A stretch of DNA of 64,000 nucleotides, from NCBI GenBank assembly GCA_022781985.1, contig JALESH010000048.1, positions 18,784 through 82,783 on the forward strand. Direction: 5' to 3'. A program made the translations under genes and the position numbers. The stretch is from Lachnospiraceae bacterium (lineage in GTDB: Bacteria > Bacillota > Clostridia > Lachnospirales > Lachnospiraceae). The notes under the pieces were generated by a model. The model saw only the letters and a list, made by a program, of their open reading frames with translations. It did not search any database and was not told the origin of the DNA. Below are positions 24,414 through 33,027 of the stretch, piece after piece. Position 1 is the first letter of the stretch, and each line of letters opens with the position of its first letter.

Positions 24414-25106
24414 ATGAAGAGAATACTATTAAAGCTGAGCGGAGAGGCTCTTGCGGGAGAGAAGAAGAGCGGATTTGATGAGGAGACGGTAAGGGGGGTT
24501 GCGCTGCAGGTAAAGCAGATCGTGGGGAATACCCAGGTGGGCATCGTGATCGGGGGAGGCAATTTCTGGCGGGGCCGTTCCAGTGAAAATATCGACAGAA
24601 CCAAGGCGGATCAGATCGGCATGCTGGCCACGGTGATGAACTGTATCTATGTGTCGGAGATCTTCCGTTCTGTGGGGATGGATACGGAGATACTGACCCC
24701 TTTTGTCTGCGGCTCCTTTACCAGTCTTTTTTCCAAGGACAGGGCCAATGAATATTTTCAGCAGGGCAGGATCGTTTTTTTTGCAGGGGGTACGGGGCAC
24801 CCTTATTTCTCAACGGATACAGGGGTGGTGCTGCGGGCTGTGGAGACGGAGGCGGATGTGATTCTCCTAGCCAAGGCGGTGGACGGAGTCTATGATGACG
24901 ATCCCAGGCTCAATCCGGCAGCAAAAAAATATGATGAGGTCTCCATCCACGAGGTGATCGCAAAGAACCTTCAGGTGGTGGATATGACGGCATCCATCCT
25001 GGCCAGAGACAACAGGATGCCCATGTGGGTCTTTGGGCTGGGGGAGAAGGACAGCATTGTGAATACTGTTAACGGCAGATTTACAGGCACCAAGGTGACA
25101 GTTTAG
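24414..25106 (+). CDS. pyrH: Uridylate kinase
   Basis: Converts UMP to UDP in pyrimidine nucleotide synthesis; bacterial hexameric type, unrelated to eukaryotic UMP kinases. The 230 residues have the amino-acid kinase fold: MKRILLKLSGEALAGEKKSG at the N-terminus, IVIGGGNFWRGR, ADQIGMLATVMNC, GGTGHPYFSTDTGVVLRA and LAKAVDGVYDDDPR. ATG 24414 follows AAAGGTGGGG. Usually paired with frr, as here; the block continues into isoprenoid and phospholipid precursor genes. Confidence 0.96.
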   Translation: MKRILLKLSGEALAGEKKSGFDEETVRGVALQVKQIVGNTQVGIVIGGGNFWRGRSSENIDRTKADQIGMLATVMNCIYVSEIFRSVGMDTEILTPFVCGSFTSLFSKDRANEYFQQGRIVFFAGGTGHPYFSTDTGVVLRAVETEADVILLAKAVDGVYDDDPRLNPAAKKYDEVSIHEVIAKNLQVVDMTASILARDNRMPMWVFGLGEKDSIVNTVNGRFTGTKVTV

Positions 25107-25126
25107 AAAAGATCGGAGGAAAACAT

Positions 25127-25678
25127 ATGGACGGGAAGTTAAAGGTTTATGAGGATAAGATGACAAAGGCATTCGACTATCTGGCAGCTGATTTTGCCGC
25201 CATCAGGGCAGGACGCGCGAATCCCCATGTACTGGATAAGATCAGGGTGGATTATTACGGTACCCCCACACCCATCCAGCAGGTAGGGAACATCACAGTT
25301 CCGGAGCCCAGGATGATTCAGATCGCCCCCTGGGAAAAGACGCTGATCAGGAATATTGAGAAAGCGATCCTGGCTTCTGATGTGGGGATCACTCCCTCTA
25401 ACGACGGTGCGGTCATCCGTCTGGTATTTCCGGAGCTGACGGAGGAGAGAAGGAAGGATCTGGTAAAGGAAGTAAAGAAAAAGGGAGAAGAGGGCAAGGT
25501 GGCCATCCGCAATATCAGGAGGGACGGCAACGATGCTTTCAGGAAGCTGGCAAAGGAGGATGTTTCTGAGGATCAGATCAAGCAGCTGGAAGAGAAGCTC
25601 CAGAAGCTGACAGACAGGTTTATCAAGGATATCGAAAGGCTGGTAGAAGAGAAATCGAAGGAAATTCTCACAGTATAA
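25127..25678 (+). CDS. frr: Ribosome recycling factor
   Basis: A tRNA-shaped protein that, with EF-G, splits the post-termination ribosome. Length 183 is normal. Signatures: FAAIRAGRANPHVLDKIRVD, YYGTPTPIQQVGNITVPEPR, WEKTLIRNIEKAI and the C-terminal helical bundle (KVAIRNIRRDGNDAFRKLAK). ATG 25127 follows GATCGGAGGAAAACAT. Next in the operon is uppS, after a 76-base gap that contains a potential GGGACA/TGTCCC hairpin. Confidence 0.97.
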   Translation: MDGKLKVYEDKMTKAFDYLAADFAAIRAGRANPHVLDKIRVDYYGTPTPIQQVGNITVPEPRMIQIAPWEKTLIRNIEKAILASDVGITPSNDGAVIRLVFPELTEERRKDLVKEVKKKGEEGKVAIRNIRRDGNDAFRKLAKEDVSEDQIKQLEEKLQKLTDRFIKDIERLVEEKSKEILTV

Positions 25679-25754
25679 GGATTACAGAAGGAGGGACATT
25701 CGATGCAGGTCGTTTTGTCCCTTCTGACGATATGAGTCTTGGAGGAACGGCAAA

Positions 25755-26474
25755 ATGCTGGAAAAGATGAAGATTCCCAATCACGTTGCGATCATTCTGG
25801 ACGGAAACGGCAGATGGGCCAGAAGCAGAGGAATGCCGCGAAGCTACGGACACGTGCAGGGAGCCAAGGCAGTGGAGACCATCTGCGAGGAAGCCTATAA
25901 GCTGGGCATACAGTATCTGACCGTATATGCTTTTTCTACGGAAAATTGGAACCGGCCTGAGGATGAGGTGGAGGCGCTGATGAAGCTGCTTAGGAACTAC
26001 TTAAAGACCTGTCTGAAAACCGCATCAAAAAACCGAATGTGCGTCAGGATCCTGGGAGACAAGAGCGGGCTGGACGAGGATATCAGAACCAGGATAGAGG
26101 AGCTGGAAAAGGCCACCAGTGAGAATGACGGCCTGCATTTTCAGATTGCCCTCAACTATGGGGGCAGGGATGAAATTGTCAGGGCAGTAAAAAAACTGGC
26201 GCTGGAGGTAAAGTCGGGCAGCAGGGAGGCAGAAAGCATCACCGAGGAGACAGTGAGTGAAATGCTGGATACCCATGGGCTGCCGGAGCCGGATCTGCTG
26301 ATCAGAACCTGCAATGAACAGAGAATATCCAATTTTCTGCTCTGGCAGCTGGCTTATACGGAATTTTATTTCACTCCTGCAGCATGGCCTGATTTTACAA
26401 AAGAAGAATTGATAAAAGCCATAGAGGCATATAATAAAAGGGATAGAAGATATGGATTGGTGAAGAAGGATTAG
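25755..26474 (+). CDS. uppS: Undecaprenyl diphosphate synthase (cis-isoprenyl transferase)
   Basis: Makes the C55 lipid carrier for peptidoglycan and teichoic acid synthesis by cis condensation of isopentenyl diphosphate. 239 residues. The catalytic region IILDGNGRWARSRGMPRSYG is followed by GHVQGAKAVE, AFSTENWNRPEDEV, the substrate motif INYGGRDEI-like ALNYGGRDEIVRAVK, and the C-terminal signature DLLIRTCNEQRISNFLLWQL, then AYTEFYF. The first residue could be ATG 25755 or 25764; GGAGGAACGG suits the former. UppS, CdsA, Dxr and IspG link this block to envelope lipid supply. Confidence 0.95.
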   Translation: MLEKMKIPNHVAIILDGNGRWARSRGMPRSYGHVQGAKAVETICEEAYKLGIQYLTVYAFSTENWNRPEDEVEALMKLLRNYLKTCLKTASKNRMCVRILGDKSGLDEDIRTRIEELEKATSENDGLHFQIALNYGGRDEIVRAVKKLALEVKSGSREAESITEETVSEMLDTHGLPEPDLLIRTCNEQRISNFLLWQLAYTEFYFTPAAWPDFTKEELIKAIEAYNKRDRRYGLVKKD

Positions 26475-26486
26475 GAGGAAACGGCT

Positions 26487-27308
26487 ATGTTCAAGACTCG
26501 TGTGCTCAGCAGTATCTTTCTTGTAATGGCGGCTCTTGTGACAGTTTTCTGCGGTGGATATCTGCTGGCAGCCATTCTTTTGCTGGTTTCTGCAGTGGCT
26601 TACGGAGAGCTGAGCAGGGCATGTGGGATCCATACTCAGGGAAAGAGGATCAATGCGCTGGAGGGAGCTGGCTATACCGCTATTCTCTTCTATTATGGAG
26701 CGGTGGTATTTGGAGAGGATCCCGTCCTGCCTTTTCTATGTATTCTCTTTGCAATGATAGCTTATATGTTTGTCTATGTCTTTACCTTTCCCCGTTTCCG
26801 GGCGGAGCAGGTGATGTCAGCTTTTTTCAGCTTTGTGTATGCGCCTGTGATGCTTTCCTTTATTTTTCAGACCAGAGAGCTGGAATACGGTCTGGGCATT
26901 GTGTGGCTGATCTTCATCAGCTCCTGGATCTGTGACAGCTGTGCCTATCTGACGGGGATCCTGATAGGGAAGCATAAGCTGGCCCCCGGGCTGAGTCCGA
27001 AGAAGTCCCTGGAAGGGGCTGTGGGAGGTATCGCAGGTTCTGCACTGGCAGGAGGCCTGTATGGGTATTTTGCAGTGGGCAGTATGCTGCCTGAGCAGGG
27101 CATGGTATGGAACTTTGTGCTGATCGGCGGGCTGGGAGCTGTGATTTCGCAGATCGGGGATCTGGCTGCATCTGCCATCAAGAGAAACCATGAGATCAAG
27201 GATTACGGACATCTGATACCGGGACATGGAGGCATCATGGACCGGTTTGACAGTGTGATCTTTACGGCACCCATGATCTATGCTTTGGCGGTGCTGCTGA
27301 TTCAATAA
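26487..27308 (+). CDS. cdsA: Phosphatidate cytidylyltransferase
   Basis: Integral membrane enzyme forming CDP-diacylglycerol from phosphatidic acid and CTP, the branch point of phospholipid synthesis. 273 residues with about seven hydrophobic segments. The family signature is intact near the C-terminus: SAIKRNHEIKDYGHLIPGHG, followed by GIMDRFDS; the upstream GLSPKKSLEGAVGG is also conserved. ATG 26487 follows AGGAGG. The gene lies 12 bases after uppS and 14 bases before dxr. Confidence 0.95.
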   Translation: MFKTRVLSSIFLVMAALVTVFCGGYLLAAILLLVSAVAYGELSRACGIHTQGKRINALEGAGYTAILFYYGAVVFGEDPVLPFLCILFAMIAYMFVYVFTFPRFRAEQVMSAFFSFVYAPVMLSFIFQTRELEYGLGIVWLIFISSWICDSCAYLTGILIGKHKLAPGLSPKKSLEGAVGGIAGSALAGGLYGYFAVGSMLPEQGMVWNFVLIGGLGAVISQIGDLAASAIKRNHEIKDYGHLIPGHGGIMDRFDSVIFTAPMIYALAVLLIQ

Positions 27309-27322
27309 AGACGGAGGTAGGG

Positions 27323-28468
27323 ATGAGGAGGATAGCGGTTTTGGGCTCCACGGGCTCTGTGGGAACACAGACCCTGGAGATCGTCAGGCAGAATCGGGAC
27401 CTGCAGGTGACTGCCCTGGCAGCGGGAAGCAACGTGGAGCTGATGGAGAAGCAGATCAGGGAGTTCCGGCCTGCTGCAGCAGCCATGTGGAGTGAAGAGG
27501 CCTGCAGGGAGCTGAGATTGAGGGTGGCGGATACCGGTGTGAGGATCGGCTGTGGCATGGAAGGACTGCTGGAAATTGCCGTCATGGAGGAAGTAGAGAT
27601 ACTGGTGACAGCCATCGTGGGGATGATCGGGATCAGGCCCACCATTGCTGCCATTGAAAGCGGTAAGAGCATCGCCCTTGCCAATAAAGAGACATTGGTT
27701 GCAGCGGGTCATATCATTATGCCCCTGGCCGGGAAGTGCGGAGTTTCCATCCTGCCGGTGGACAGCGAGCACAGCGCGGTTTTTCAGTCCATGAACGGAG
27801 AAAATAGAAGCCGGATCAGTCGGATCCTGCTGACTGCCTCGGGAGGGCCTTTTCGGGGCAGGACCAGAAGGGAGCTTTCGACTGTGCAGGTGGAGGATGC
27901 CCTGAAGCATCCCAACTGGGCTATGGGGAGGAAGATCACCATAGACTCTGCCACCATGGTGAATAAGGGACTGGAGGTCATGGAGGCTGCCTGGCTGTTC
28001 GGTGTGGGGCTGGAGAAAATCGAGGTAGTGGTGCATCCTCAGAGCATCATTCATTCTATGGTAGAGTATGCGGACGGCGGGGTGATGGCACAGATGGGAG
28101 TGCCGGATATGAAGCTTCCTATTGCCTATGCACTGTTTTATCCCGACAGAAGGCCCCTGGAAGGGAAGCGGCTGGATTTTTCCCAGTTGAGCAGCCTGAC
28201 CTTTGAGAAGCCGGATATGGAGGCCTTTCCGGGACTGCGGCTGGCTTTTGCAGCGGCACGGCAGGGAGGCAGTGTACCCACGGTTTATAATGCGGCCAAT
28301 GAAAGGGCTGTAAGTCTGTTTTTAGAAAGGAAGATAGGATTTATGCAGATTCCGGAGCTGATCGAAGCATCCATGGCAGCCCACAGGAGGGTGGATAGCC
28401 CCAGTGTGGAGGAGATCCTTCAGGCAGAGCGGGAAACGTATGAATTTATCAGACAGGTGGTAAATTGA
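27323..28468 (+). CDS. dxr: 1-deoxy-D-xylulose 5-phosphate reductoisomerase
   Basis: NADPH-dependent second enzyme of the MEP isoprenoid pathway (DXP to MEP). 381 residues. NADPH fold AVLGSTGSVGTQTLEIVRQN, substrate/metal site ALANKETLVAAGHII and LPVDSEHSAVFQ, flexible loop MGRKITIDSATMVNKGLEV and HPQSIIHSMVEYADGGVMAQ are all present. ATG 27323 follows ACGGAGGTAGGG. The stop codon overlaps the start of rseP by 4 bases. Together with ispG (31957) it supplies isoprenoid units that UppS consumes. Confidence 0.96.
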   Translation: MRRIAVLGSTGSVGTQTLEIVRQNRDLQVTALAAGSNVELMEKQIREFRPAAAAMWSEEACRELRLRVADTGVRIGCGMEGLLEIAVMEEVEILVTAIVGMIGIRPTIAAIESGKSIALANKETLVAAGHIIMPLAGKCGVSILPVDSEHSAVFQSMNGENRSRISRILLTASGGPFRGRTRRELSTVQVEDALKHPNWAMGRKITIDSATMVNKGLEVMEAAWLFGVGLEKIEVVVHPQSIIHSMVEYADGGVMAQMGVPDMKLPIAYALFYPDRRPLEGKRLDFSQLSSLTFEKPDMEAFPGLRLAFAAARQGGSVPTVYNAANERAVSLFLERKIGFMQIPELIEASMAAHRRVDSPSVEEILQAERETYEFIRQVVN

Positions 28469-29523
28469 TTGTTACGATAATATCTTTTTTATTGATCTTT
28501 GGACTCATTGTAATATCTCATGAATTCGGGCATTTTCTGCTGGCCAAGAAAAATGGCATCCGGGTACTGGAATTTGCGGTAGGAATGGGGCCTTCTCTCT
28601 TCCATTTTAACAGGGGAGGGACAAAGTACAGCCTGAAAGTGCTTCCGCTGGGTGGTGCCTGCATTTTTGAAGGCGAGGATGGTGCTGCTGGGGAGGATGG
28701 AAAGGCAGGAGAGGGTTCCTTTACAGAGGCCAGTGTATGGGCCAGGATATCTTCTGTGGCAGCGGGACCTCTGTTCAACTTCCTGCTGGCCTATGTACTG
28801 GCACTGATCATGGTAGCCTTTACCGGCTCGGAGCGTCCGGTGATACAGGAGGTAATGCCGGAGAGTGCTGCAGAAGCGGCAGGGCTGCAGAGCGGTGACC
28901 TGATTACCCGGATAAATGGAGATCGGATCCACCTGGGGAAGCAGGTGCTTTTGCTGTCCTCTCTCAGCAAGGGGGAGGAGCTGCAGATCGAATATGTCCG
29001 TGACGGTGAAAAAAACACAGTCACGCTGACTCCGATGTATGATGGTGAGGCAGGCCGTTATTACATGGGATTCAGAGGGGTTGTAGAGGCGTTCAAATGC
29101 AGCCCGCCGGAGGTGTTTGAATACAGCTTTTATGAGCTGCAATACTGGGTGGAGGCTACCTTTAAGAGCCTGGGAATGCTGGTTACGGGTCAGGTGAGCA
29201 GGGATGATGTGGCAGGTCCGGTAGGAATCGCCCAGCTGGTGGGAGATACCTATGAGGATGCGAAGCCCTACGGTATCAGTTCGGTTATCTTCTCCATGAT
29301 GAATATTGCCATGCTGCTGTCTGTGAATCTGGGGATCATCAACCTTCTGCCCCTTCCTGCACTGGATGGAGGCAGGCTGGTATTTCTCCTGGTGGAGGCG
29401 GTGAGGGGCAGGCCGATTCCGCCGGAAAAGGAGGGTATGGTTCATCTGGCAGGCATGGTAGTGCTGATGCTGGTGATGGTGCTGGTATTGTTCAACGATA
29501 TTGCCAGGATCTTTACAGGATAA
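28465..29523 (+). CDS. rseP: Site-2-type intramembrane zinc metalloprotease RseP
   Basis: Membrane protease that cuts anti-sigma factors and remnant signal peptides within the membrane. 352 residues. The zinc motif HEFGHFLLAKK lies in the first transmembrane segment, a PDZ domain spans about 120-200 (AAGLQSGDLITRINGDRIHL), and the second metal site NLLPLPALDGGRLVF is in a later segment. The start is TTG 28465, overlapping the dxr stop; no ATG precedes the essential HExxH. The position after dxr is the usual one. A hairpin follows the stop codon, so the transcript may end before the phosphatase-kinase pair. Confidence 0.94.
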   Translation: MIVTIISFLLIFGLIVISHEFGHFLLAKKNGIRVLEFAVGMGPSLFHFNRGGTKYSLKVLPLGGACIFEGEDGAAGEDGKAGEGSFTEASVWARISSVAAGPLFNFLLAYVLALIMVAFTGSERPVIQEVMPESAAEAAGLQSGDLITRINGDRIHLGKQVLLLSSLSKGEELQIEYVRDGEKNTVTLTPMYDGEAGRYYMGFRGVVEAFKCSPPEVFEYSFYELQYWVEATFKSLGMLVTGQVSRDDVAGPVGIAQLVGDTYEDAKPYGISSVIFSMMNIAMLLSVNLGIINLLPLPALDGGRLVFLLVEAVRGRPIPPEKEGMVHLAGMVVLMLVMVLVLFNDIARIFTG

Positions 29524-29538
29524 TAGGAGCTGCACTGA

Positions 29539-29596
29539 TGCAGGCGGAAGTTTGAGCAGTTTTGTGCAATTTGCACACTTGCTTCTTTTGCCTGCA
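29539..29596 (+). terminator. Possible terminator after rseP
   Basis: TGCAGGC (29539-29545) pairs with GCCTGCA (29590-29596), enclosing a second imperfect palindrome around TGTGCAATTTGCACA, and is followed by TTTTG. The 3' arm overlaps the spacer of the next promoter. Confidence 0.5.
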
Positions 29597-29607
29597 TTTT
29601 GTATAAT
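29579..29607 (+). promoter_or_regulatory. SigA-type promoter of the PP2C/kinase pair
   Basis: TTGCTT (29579-29584), 17-base spacer, consensus TATAAT (29602-29607). It gives a leader of about 155 bases ahead of the phosphatase gene. Confidence 0.75.
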
Positions 29608-29769
29608 CTGATTGTTATATGTCTTATATATCATATAAAACACTTCGACTGATCATTTCATGTGTTTCCGAGTTTGTTCTGAGGCTGCCTGTGAGCAGCA
29701 GATTTCCGGGTATCTGGTCTGCAGCAGATCCTTACTGCAGTATGAAAATCAAAAGGGAGGAGGAAGATT

Positions 29770-30492
29770 ATAAAAACAGAGGTTATTTCAGAGGTATATT
29801 GGGACAGGGGATTTCGGGAGATCAATGAGGACTCTGTTTCCCTGCAGGAGGTTAGCCTGAAGGGGAAAAAGGTGCTGTTTGCAGCGGTCTGTGATGGAAT
29901 CGGGGGTCTTTGGGGCGGAGAGAAGGCCAGCGGCTTCGTGGCAGAACGGATGACGGAATGGTTTTATAAGGAGGCAGTCATCCTGCTGAAAAAGGGAAGA
30001 GGGAGGCAGCGGATCGAGCAGTCCGGAATCAGGGCACTGTACGGCTGCAACCAGGAGCTGTGCAGATTTGGAGAGAGGAAGGGGAGAAAGCTGGGAACTG
30101 CAGTGACTGCCGTTTTGCTGGATGGAAGACAGTATTTCCTCTGGCACAGCGGAGATACCAGAGCCTACCGTATAGGCAGGAGGATGGGAAGGTTCAAAAG
30201 GCTGACCCGGGATCATGTGGCAGGAAAGCATGCCCTGGTCCGCTGCATCGGGAGCTTTCCGTGGCAGCAGCCTGATGTGCAAAGGGGACATCTGGGACAG
30301 ATGGAGGCGCTGCTGCTTTGCTCCGACGGATTCAGGAACAGAATGGCAGAGGAGAAGCTGGCGGAGGCCCTCAGCAGCAGGGCTCTGATATGCAGAGAGC
30401 AGATTTTTTTAAGGCTGAAGGAAATTGGGAGCCATGCCAGGCGGCATGGGGAGACAGATGATATTTCGGCGGTTTTGATCAAGCGGATATAA
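29770..30492 (+). CDS. PP2C-family serine/threonine phosphatase with apparent ATA/ATT start
   Basis: Metal-dependent protein phosphatase, probably opposing the kinase encoded next. Read from ATA 29770 it has 240 residues: IKTEVISEVYWDRGFREINE, then DSVSLQEV. PP2C motifs: REINEDS, AAVCDGIGGLWGGE (metal Asp), LGTAVTAVLL, WHSGDTRAYRIG, LLCSDGFRNRM and ETDDISAVLI. The first conventional start, GTG 29872, would remove the REINEDS motif that helps build the metal site. AGGAGG (29758-29763) lies 6 bases before ATA 29770 and 3 before ATT 29767, so a non-standard start fits best. Inserted between rseP and ispG with its own promoter. Confidence 0.8.
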   Translation: MKTEVISEVYWDRGFREINEDSVSLQEVSLKGKKVLFAAVCDGIGGLWGGEKASGFVAERMTEWFYKEAVILLKKGRGRQRIEQSGIRALYGCNQELCRFGERKGRKLGTAVTAVLLDGRQYFLWHSGDTRAYRIGRRMGRFKRLTRDHVAGKHALVRCIGSFPWQQPDVQRGHLGQMEALLLCSDGFRNRMAEEKLAEALSSRALICREQIFLRLKEIGSHARRHGETDDISAVLIKRI

Positions 30493-30530
30493 TCGGAGAT
30501 GGATATAACAGAGAAAAGGAGGCGGTTCTT

Positions 30531-31895
30531 ATCAAAACACTGTTGGGAGATAAATATGCTGTCTGCGGGCAGCTTGGGCAGGGAGGGAGCGGCAGGGTGT
30601 ACAGGGCCTATGATCAGCATCTCCAGTGCCACGTGGCCATCAAGGAATTCCGGGCCGGAGATGGGATCTCCGCAAAGGAGCTGGGCATACTGAAGGAGCT
30701 GCGGCATCCTGCCCTGCCGGTGATCCTGGACTATCTGGAAGAGGACGGAAACAGATATCTGGTCATGGAGTATATAGAAGGGATGAATCTGGAGGAATAT
30801 ATCTGTGAAAAGGGCAGGATACCCCAGGAGAAGGCAGTGGGCTGGGCGCAGGAGCTGGCAGGGGTGCTGGCCTATCTTCATGAAAGGGAACGGCCGGTGG
30901 TATACCGGGATATGAAGCCCTCCAATATCATGATTGATACAAAGGGGAGCATATGGCTGGTGGATTTCGGGACTGCCTATCTCCACTATCATGAAGGAGA
31001 GGAGTCCTTTGTCAGGGCCGGAACCCATGGCTATGGCGCGCCGGAGCTCTTTCTGGGAAAGGGAGGGGTGGATGAGAGAAGTGACATCTATGGTTTGGGG
31101 GCCACTCTGTTCCACATGCTGACAGGAATCAACCCCGCTCAGCCTCCCTGCCTGATGCAGCCCATCAGGACTTATGACAGATGCTTCCTGCCGGAGCTGG
31201 AGAGAATCGTGCAAAAGGCCACTGAGCAGGATAAGGAGAAGAGGTATCAGACGGTCCGGCAGATGATGGAGGAGCTGAAGGGCTGCGGGAGGGAGAAGCT
31301 GTGGAGAAAGGGAATGGTCAGGATCTCAGAGCTGGCCTACTGCTGTCTGCTGTTAGGGCTGGTCCTTCATTTTCTGGGAGTCTGCAGAGCTGCAGGAGTG
31401 CTTCATATGGAGTGGGCACAGGGCGAGATATGGAAAAGCAGGGTAAGCCTTCGGGAAATAGAGCTGGGCAGACAGGCTGTATGGGAGATTCTGCAGGCAG
31501 CTTTTCTGATATTTTCTGTTTGTACGGGCGGGGAGGCAGTTCGGAGATGGCGGGAAAGGGGGAGGCAGGAGGTGAAGCATGGGAGGAGTCTGCTGCTTAC
31601 CTCCAAAAAGGGGAAGGGGCTTATGCTGGCAGCTCTGGCCGGAGTTCTTGCAGTGTCGGGCAGCGCGTGGGCGGGGGCGGACGGAGAGCTGGCTGTTCAT
31701 GTGAAGAATGGGAACGGACAGAAGGTATTGATACGGCATGATGCCATATATGCCCTTGACGGCATGCTGAAGCTGGAGCTGCCGGCAGATAACTTTGAGG
31801 AAGGGAGGTGCTATGAGCTGGAATTGGAATGTGTGGACCGGGACACAGGAGAGAGGAGAAACAGAACTTTCTATCTGAAAAGGCTTGAACCCTGA
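30531..31895 (+). CDS. Membrane-anchored serine/threonine protein kinase with apparent ATC start
   Basis: Hanks-type kinase. From ATC 30531 it has 454 residues: Gly loop GQLGQGGSGRVYRAYD, catalytic Lys in HVAIKEF, catalytic loop VVYRDMKPSNIMID (Tyr in place of the usual His of HRD), DFG in WLVDFGTAYL, and APE in GYGAPELF. After the kinase domain (about 1-270) come one hydrophobic stretch (ELAYCCLLLGLVLHFLGV), probably more, and a last one (GLMLAALAGVLAVSGSAWAG) before a roughly 85-residue outer C-terminal domain; there are no PASTA repeats. AAGGAGG (30516-30522) is 8 bases before ATC; TTG 30543 is 20 bases away. A ligand-sensing role of the outer domain is inferred. Confidence 0.82.
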   Translation: MKTLLGDKYAVCGQLGQGGSGRVYRAYDQHLQCHVAIKEFRAGDGISAKELGILKELRHPALPVILDYLEEDGNRYLVMEYIEGMNLEEYICEKGRIPQEKAVGWAQELAGVLAYLHERERPVVYRDMKPSNIMIDTKGSIWLVDFGTAYLHYHEGEESFVRAGTHGYGAPELFLGKGGVDERSDIYGLGATLFHMLTGINPAQPPCLMQPIRTYDRCFLPELERIVQKATEQDKEKRYQTVRQMMEELKGCGREKLWRKGMVRISELAYCCLLLGLVLHFLGVCRAAGVLHMEWAQGEIWKSRVSLREIELGRQAVWEILQAAFLIFSVCTGGEAVRRWRERGRQEVKHGRSLLLTSKKGKGLMLAALAGVLAVSGSAWAGADGELAVHVKNGNGQKVLIRHDAIYALDGMLKLELPADNFEEGRCYELELECVDRDTGERRNRTFYLKRLEP

Positions 31896-31956
31896 TAGGG
31901 GGTAGGGTATGATGGTGATAATGACAGGGGGATCACTGTTGGACAGGAGGCAGAGC

Positions 31957-33024
31957 ATGCATAGAGAACATACCAGGAGCATAAGGATCGGAGACAGGGC
32001 CATCGGCGGGGGCAGCCCGGTTTTGATACAGTCCATGACCAATACAAGGACGGAGGATATAGAGGGGACGATCCGCCAGATCCATAGGCTGGAGAAGGCC
32101 GGCTGTGAGATTGTACGCTGTACGGTACCCACCCTGGAGGCGGCTGAGGCCATCCGGGAGATTAAGAAGCAGATATCCATTCCGCTGGTTGCAGACATCC
32201 ATTTTGACTACAGGATGGCCATAGCGGCCATAGAGAACGGGGCGGACAAGATCCGGATCAATCCCGGCAATATAGGCGGCTGGGAGCAGGTTGCTGCAGT
32301 GGTGCAGGCAGCCAAAGAAAGGGAGATACCGATCCGGGTGGGGGTCAACAGCGGGTCCCTGGAAAAGGAGCTCATAGAAAAATACGGCGGGGTGACAGCG
32401 GAGGGGATCGTGGAAAGCGCCTTGGATAAGGTGAGGATGATAGAGGCCTTGGATTACTGCAATCTGGTCATCAGCATCAAGTCCTCTGATGTGATGATGT
32501 GCATCAAGGCCCATGAGCTCCTAGCCGGTCAGACAGACTATCCTCTGCATGTGGGGATCACTGAGTCCGGCACCCTGCTGAGCGGCAGCATCAAGTCCGC
32601 TGTGGGGCTGGGGGTCATTCTCTATCAGGGGATAGGGGATACAGTACGGGTCTCCTTAACAGGAGATCCTGTGGAGGAGATCAAGGCTGCCAGACTTATA
32701 CTGAGGGCCCTGGGCCTGAGAAGGGGCGGTATAGAGGTGGTGTCCTGCCCTACCTGCGGAAGGACGAAGATTGACCTGATCGGCCTAGCCGGCCAGGTGG
32801 AGCAGATGGTGGAGGATATTCCCCTGGATCTGAAGGTGGCGGTGATGGGCTGTGCAGTAAACGGTCCCGGGGAGGCCAGAGAGGCAGATATCGGGATCGC
32901 AGGCGGCCAGGGGGAAGGGCTGCTGATCAGGAAAGGCAAAATTATCAAAAAAGTAGCAGAGGATCAGCTTCTTGCAGCGCTGAGAGAGGAGCTGCTGAAC
33001 TGGGACTCGGGACAGGATCTATAG
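31957..33024 (+). CDS. ispG: 4-hydroxy-3-methylbut-2-enyl diphosphate synthase (flavodoxin type)
   Basis: Iron-sulfur enzyme of the MEP pathway converting MEcPP to HMBPP. 355 residues from ATG 31957, which has GGAGG 6 bases upstream; an ATG at 31909 would add a non-conserved extension. TIM barrel with [40 protein letters not shown]; the Fe-S cysteines are in [11 protein letters not shown] and [17 protein letters not shown]. Only 3 bases separate it from polC. In relatives ispG often directly follows rseP; here the kinase pair intervenes. Confidence 0.95.
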   Translation: MHREHTRSIRIGDRAIGGGSPVLIQSMTNTRTEDIEGTIRQIHRLEKAGCEIVRCTVPTLEAAEAIREIKKQISIPLVADIHFDYRMAIAAIENGADKIRINPGNIGGWEQVAAVVQAAKEREIPIRVGVNSGSLEKELIEKYGGVTAEGIVESALDKVRMIEALDYCNLVISIKSSDVMMCIKAHELLAGQTDYPLHVGITESGTLLSGSIKSAVGLGVILYQGIGDTVRVSLTGDPVEEIKAARLILRALGLRRGGIEVVSCPTCGRTKIDLIGLAGQVEQMVEDIPLDLKVAVMGCAVNGPGEAREADIGIAGGQGEGLLIRKGKIIKKVAEDQLLAALREELLNWDSGQDL

Positions 33025-33027
33025 AGG

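Noticed and set aside
29619..29828. Open frame with ATG between rseP and the PP2C gene
   Set aside because: It has no Shine-Dalgarno, no conserved features, and overlaps the PP2C gene in another frame.
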